Below are positions 44,171-46,386 of a stretch of 46,386 bases of DNA, one piece after another. The position numbers were made by a program, and so were the translations under genes. Within the stretch, counting starts at the first letter, position 1; the number at the start of each line of letters is the position of its first letter. The stretch is from positions 1 through 46,386 of the forward strand of contig JAFLCL010000038.1 of NCBI GenBank assembly GCA_017303575.1, read 5' to 3'. Under the pieces are notes generated by a model. That model was not told the origin of the DNA, searched no databases, and saw only the letters and a list, made by a program, of their open reading frames with translations. This DNA is from Deltaproteobacteria bacterium (GTDB taxonomy: Bacteria > Myxococcota_A > Polyangia > Polyangiales > Sandaracinaceae).

Positions 44171-44868
44171 CCGAGCCCGTCGTCGCTGCCCAGACCTACG
44201 CTCACTGGCGAGCGACGACCCTCGGCAACATTACCGAGCGCGTGGAGACGGACGTCGTCTTTGACCTCGCGGGGCCGCTCCGGGGCAAGCGCGTGCTCGA
44301 CGTCGGCACCGGCGATGGCACCTACGCCATCGAGGCCGCTCAGCGCGGTGCCGCCGTCACGGCGCTCGACCTCGAGCAGGAGATGCTGGACGCCGCCCGC
44401 GCGCGCGCCGCCTCCCGTGGAGTCGAAGTGACCCTCCAACAGGGGCGCGCTGAGCAGTTGCCGTTCGCGGATGCCTCCTTCGACGTCGTGATCGCGGTGA
44501 CGGTGCTCTGCTTCGTGCCGGACGCGCAGCGCGCTGTCGGCGAGATGGCTCGCGTCCTGGCGCCGGGCGGTCGTGTCATCCTCGGCGAGTTGGGCCGCTT
44601 CAGCGTGTGGGCCGCCGAGCGGCGCGTGCGAGGTTGGCTCGGCGCGAGCACGTGGCGGCGGGCGCAATTCTGGTCCCGCCGCGAGCTCGTGGCCCTTGCG
44701 CAGGGCGCCGGGCTTCACGCCGCGAGCGTGCACGGCGCCGTCTTCTTTCCGCCGAGCGGCGTGGCCGCCCGGCTCATGGCTCCCGTCGAGCCGCTCCTCA
44801 CCCGTCTCCATGCGCCGGGCGCGGCCTTTCTCGCGCTCGCAGCGTACAAGCGCGAGTTCCCATCATGA
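44167..44868 (+). CDS. class I SAM-dependent methyltransferase in the sulfur operon
   Basis: The protein has 233 residues from GTG 44167. Motif I is 'VLDVGTGDGTYAIEAA' (about 43-58), then 'ALDLEQEMLDAARARA' and 'LPFADASFDVVIAVTVLCFVPDAQRAVGEMARVLAPGGRVILGELG'. This is a UbiE-like small-molecule methyltransferase. The substrate is unknown; in this operon a thiol or sulfide is an attractive guess. The four-base overlaps with cysteine synthase and desulfurase genes show that it belongs to the unit. Confidence 0.92.
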   Translation: MTEPVVAAQTYAHWRATTLGNITERVETDVVFDLAGPLRGKRVLDVGTGDGTYAIEAAQRGAAVTALDLEQEMLDAARARAASRGVEVTLQQGRAEQLPFADASFDVVIAVTVLCFVPDAQRAVGEMARVLAPGGRVILGELGRFSVWAAERRVRGWLGASTWRRAQFWSRRELVALAQGAGLHAASVHGAVFFPPSGVAARLMAPVEPLLTRLHAPGAAFLALAAYKREFPS

Positions 44869-46007
44869 ACCCTGACGATCCCATCTACCTCGACCACAAC
44901 GCGACGACGCCGCTCCTGCCCGAGGTCGTCGACGCGATGCTCCCGTACCTGCGCGAGCATTTCGGCAACCCCTCGAGCGGGCACGTGTATGGCGCGCGCG
45001 CCCGGGCAGCGGTCGCTCGGGCGCGGGACCAGGTCGCGGCGCTGCTCGGGTGCGACGCGGACGAGATCGTCTTCACGTCGGGCGGCACCGAGGCGAACAA
45101 TCTCGCCATCCGTGGCGTGGCCGAAGCACTCGAAGCGCGCAGCCACATCGTCACGACGGTCATCGAGCATCCCGCGACCGCGAGACCTTGCCTGTGGCTC
45201 GAGAAACACGAGCGCAGCGTCACGCGCATCGGCGTCGACTCGGACGGACGCACGCGCGTCGAGGATGCGCGCGCCGCGGTCGACGGCGACACAGCGCTCG
45301 TCACAGTGATGCACTCGAACAACGAGACGGGCGTGCTCCAGCCGGTCGCCGAGCTTGCGAGCCTCGCGCATGGCGCGGGCGCACTCGTTCACACCGACGC
45401 GGCGCAGTCGCTCGGCAAGGTTGCCGTTCGTGTCCGTGAGCTCGATGTCGATCTGCTCTCCGTCGCTGGCCACAAGCTGTACGCGCCGAAGGGCGTCGGC
45501 GCGCTCTACGTGAAGCGCGGCACGCCGCTCGTACCCTTCGTGCTGGGGGCGAGCCACGAGCGCGGGCTGCGACCGGGAACCGAGAACGTCGCCTCGATCG
45601 TTGGGCTCGGCGCTGCGTGCGAGGCCGTGGGGCGAGATCTCGACGAGGCTGCTGCGCGCATGACGATGCTGCGTGACGAGCTGTGGAGCCGTCTCAGGAG
45701 CGCCATACCCGTCCTTGCGCTCAACGGGCACCGAGCGCTGCGCCTCCCGAACACGCTCAACGTGCGCTTCCCCCGGGCATCCGGGAGTGGCGTACTCGAG
45801 GGCGCGCCGGAGATCGCAGCGTCGACGGGCTCGGCGTGCCACGAGGGCCACGAGAGCGCTTCGGCCGTCATCCTGGCAATGGGCGTTGCTCCCGAGGAGG
45901 CGCTCGGCTCGGTGCGCCTCTCGCTCGGGCGCACCACGACTGAGGACGATGTCGTTCGAGCAGCCGATGCCTTAGTTCGGTCCTGGCGTGGCATGACCCG
46001 CGAATAG
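44865..46007 (+). CDS. cysteine desulfurase (NifS/IscS class)
   Basis: The protein has 380 residues. 'YLDHNATTPLLPEVVDAMLPYL' is the family start, 'TSGGTEANNLAI' and 'HSNNETGVLQP' are PLP contacts, and 'SVAGHKLYAPKGVGAL' holds the PLP lysine K204. The reactive Cys is C325 in 'STGSACHEGHESAS', a short loop unlike that of IscS but as in several NifS-like accessory enzymes. It takes sulfur from cysteine as a persulfide. No Fe-S scaffold gene is nearby, so it probably supplies sulfane sulfur to the DsrE or rhodanese partners. The start overlaps the previous stop as ATGA. Confidence 0.95.
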   Translation: MNPDDPIYLDHNATTPLLPEVVDAMLPYLREHFGNPSSGHVYGARARAAVARARDQVAALLGCDADEIVFTSGGTEANNLAIRGVAEALEARSHIVTTVIEHPATARPCLWLEKHERSVTRIGVDSDGRTRVEDARAAVDGDTALVTVMHSNNETGVLQPVAELASLAHGAGALVHTDAAQSLGKVAVRVRELDVDLLSVAGHKLYAPKGVGALYVKRGTPLVPFVLGASHERGLRPGTENVASIVGLGAACEAVGRDLDEAAARMTMLRDELWSRLRSAIPVLALNGHRALRLPNTLNVRFPRASGSGVLEGAPEIAASTGSACHEGHESASAVILAMGVAPEEALGSVRLSLGRTTTEDDVVRAADALVRSWRGMTRE

Positions 46008-46034
46008 CCGCTTTGTTCGGGAAGCGGCTATTCG
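46001..46034. terminator. 13-bp hairpin ending the sulfur operon
   Basis: CGAATAGCCGCTT (46001-46013) pairs perfectly with AAGCGGCTATTCG (46022-46034) around an 8-base loop. The stop codon TAG (46005-46007) is inside the stem. It separates convergent genes and can act on both strands; a strong T-run is lacking. Confidence 0.65.
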
Positions 46035-46052
46035 ACCCGCTCGCGCCGCGGC

Positions 46053-46355
46053 TCACCCCACCAGCTTCTTGAGCATCGCCATCCCCCGCTCGGCCTCGGT
46101 GGGCGTCGCGTCGGCCAGCTCGAGGTACACGCGGCCGCGGGCGTCGTAGAAGCTCTCGGTCTGGATGATCCACCGCTCCCGCTCAGGCGTGGCCAACTCG
46201 ACGTCGGCGGCAAGCTTGTGGAGCGCGGCGCTCACCAGGCGGTGGCTCGTGCCCTTCGCGAGCCGGATCTCGATCTGCGGCTCGGCCGTCCCGTAGCGGC
46301 TCTCGCCCTGGCTCACCGTCTTCGTCGTCTGCGTGTTCTGGCTCGTGGTCCGCAT
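46053..46355 (-). CDS. small protein of unknown function
   Basis: The protein has 100 residues from ATG 46355. The N-terminus is Gln/Thr-rich ('TTSQNTQTTKTVSQGES'), followed by an alpha/beta segment with 'QIEIRLAKGTSHRLVSAALHKLAADVELATPERERWIIQTESFYDARGRVYLELADATPTEAERGMAMLKKLVG'-type alternation. It has no signal or membrane helix and no family is recognised. It faces the operon across the hairpin. A GAGGAC lies 4 bases before the start. Confidence 0.6.
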   Translation of the reverse strand: MRTTSQNTQTTKTVSQGESRYGTAEPQIEIRLAKGTSHRLVSAALHKLAADVELATPERERWIIQTESFYDARGRVYLELADATPTEAERGMAMLKKLVG

Positions 46356-46386
46356 CGTCGTCCTCGCGTTCTGCAGGGCGGCTCGT

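Overview
The window is very GC-rich throughout, with G or C in most third codon positions. Long spurious open frames on both strands result, so genes were chosen by recognisable protein content, start context and neighbour spacing. The partial Cys-rich lipoprotein with a DxNCDG repeat and DUF1565-like segment, the membrane-anchored Ser/Thr kinase behind a beta-propeller lipoprotein, the many ECF, AraC and ArsR regulators and the glutathione transferases suggest a myxobacterium, probably of the Polyangiales (Sandaracinus-like). This is inference, because no rRNA or marker gene lies in the window.

Left part (1-13.6 kb): a truncated surface lipoprotein, a DUF962/Mpo1-like membrane protein coupled to an ECF sigma factor, a glyoxalase-fold gene behind two mirror-image palindromes, a zinc alcohol dehydrogenase, an isoprenylcysteine-methyltransferase-like protein, two flavodoxin-fold reductases, a propeller lipoprotein plus Ser/Thr kinase pair, an outer-membrane barrel and a luciferase-like oxidoreductase.

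Middle (13.7-37 kb): an ECF42 sigma factor with its YciI/DGPF partner and a matching promoter; a hydroxyacid-dehydrogenase-like protein that has lost catalytic residues; a tightly coupled DUF350-like / glutathionylspermidine-synthase-like / unknown operon; an acyl-CoA dehydrogenase; divergent LysR/lipoprotein and AraC/SDR pairs, each with a clear dyad between them; topoisomerase IB; several GST-fold proteins; a Gdx-type guanidinium exporter preceded by a guanidine-III riboswitch candidate; a UvrA2-type ATPase; and an ArsR-AHSA1 pair with an apparently leaderless, doubly operated promoter.

Right part (37-46.4 kb) looks like an acquired block. It opens after a strong hairpin with a GNAT gene coupled to a frameshifted AbiEi/DUF6088-like gene. 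An eight-gene operon follows in which nearly every junction is a 1-4 base overlap: ArsR-rhodanese fusion, persulfide-dioxygenase-like MBL protein, MFS-rhodanese fusion, DsrE-like protein, sulfide:quinone-reductase-like flavoprotein, cysteine-synthase-like enzyme, SAM methyltransferase and cysteine desulfurase. Together these can oxidise sulfide, carry and oxidise sulfane sulfur, move sulfur into and out of cysteine, and sense it. This operon is the strongest candidate for an undescribed system. It ends in a 13-bp hairpin that includes the last stop codon.
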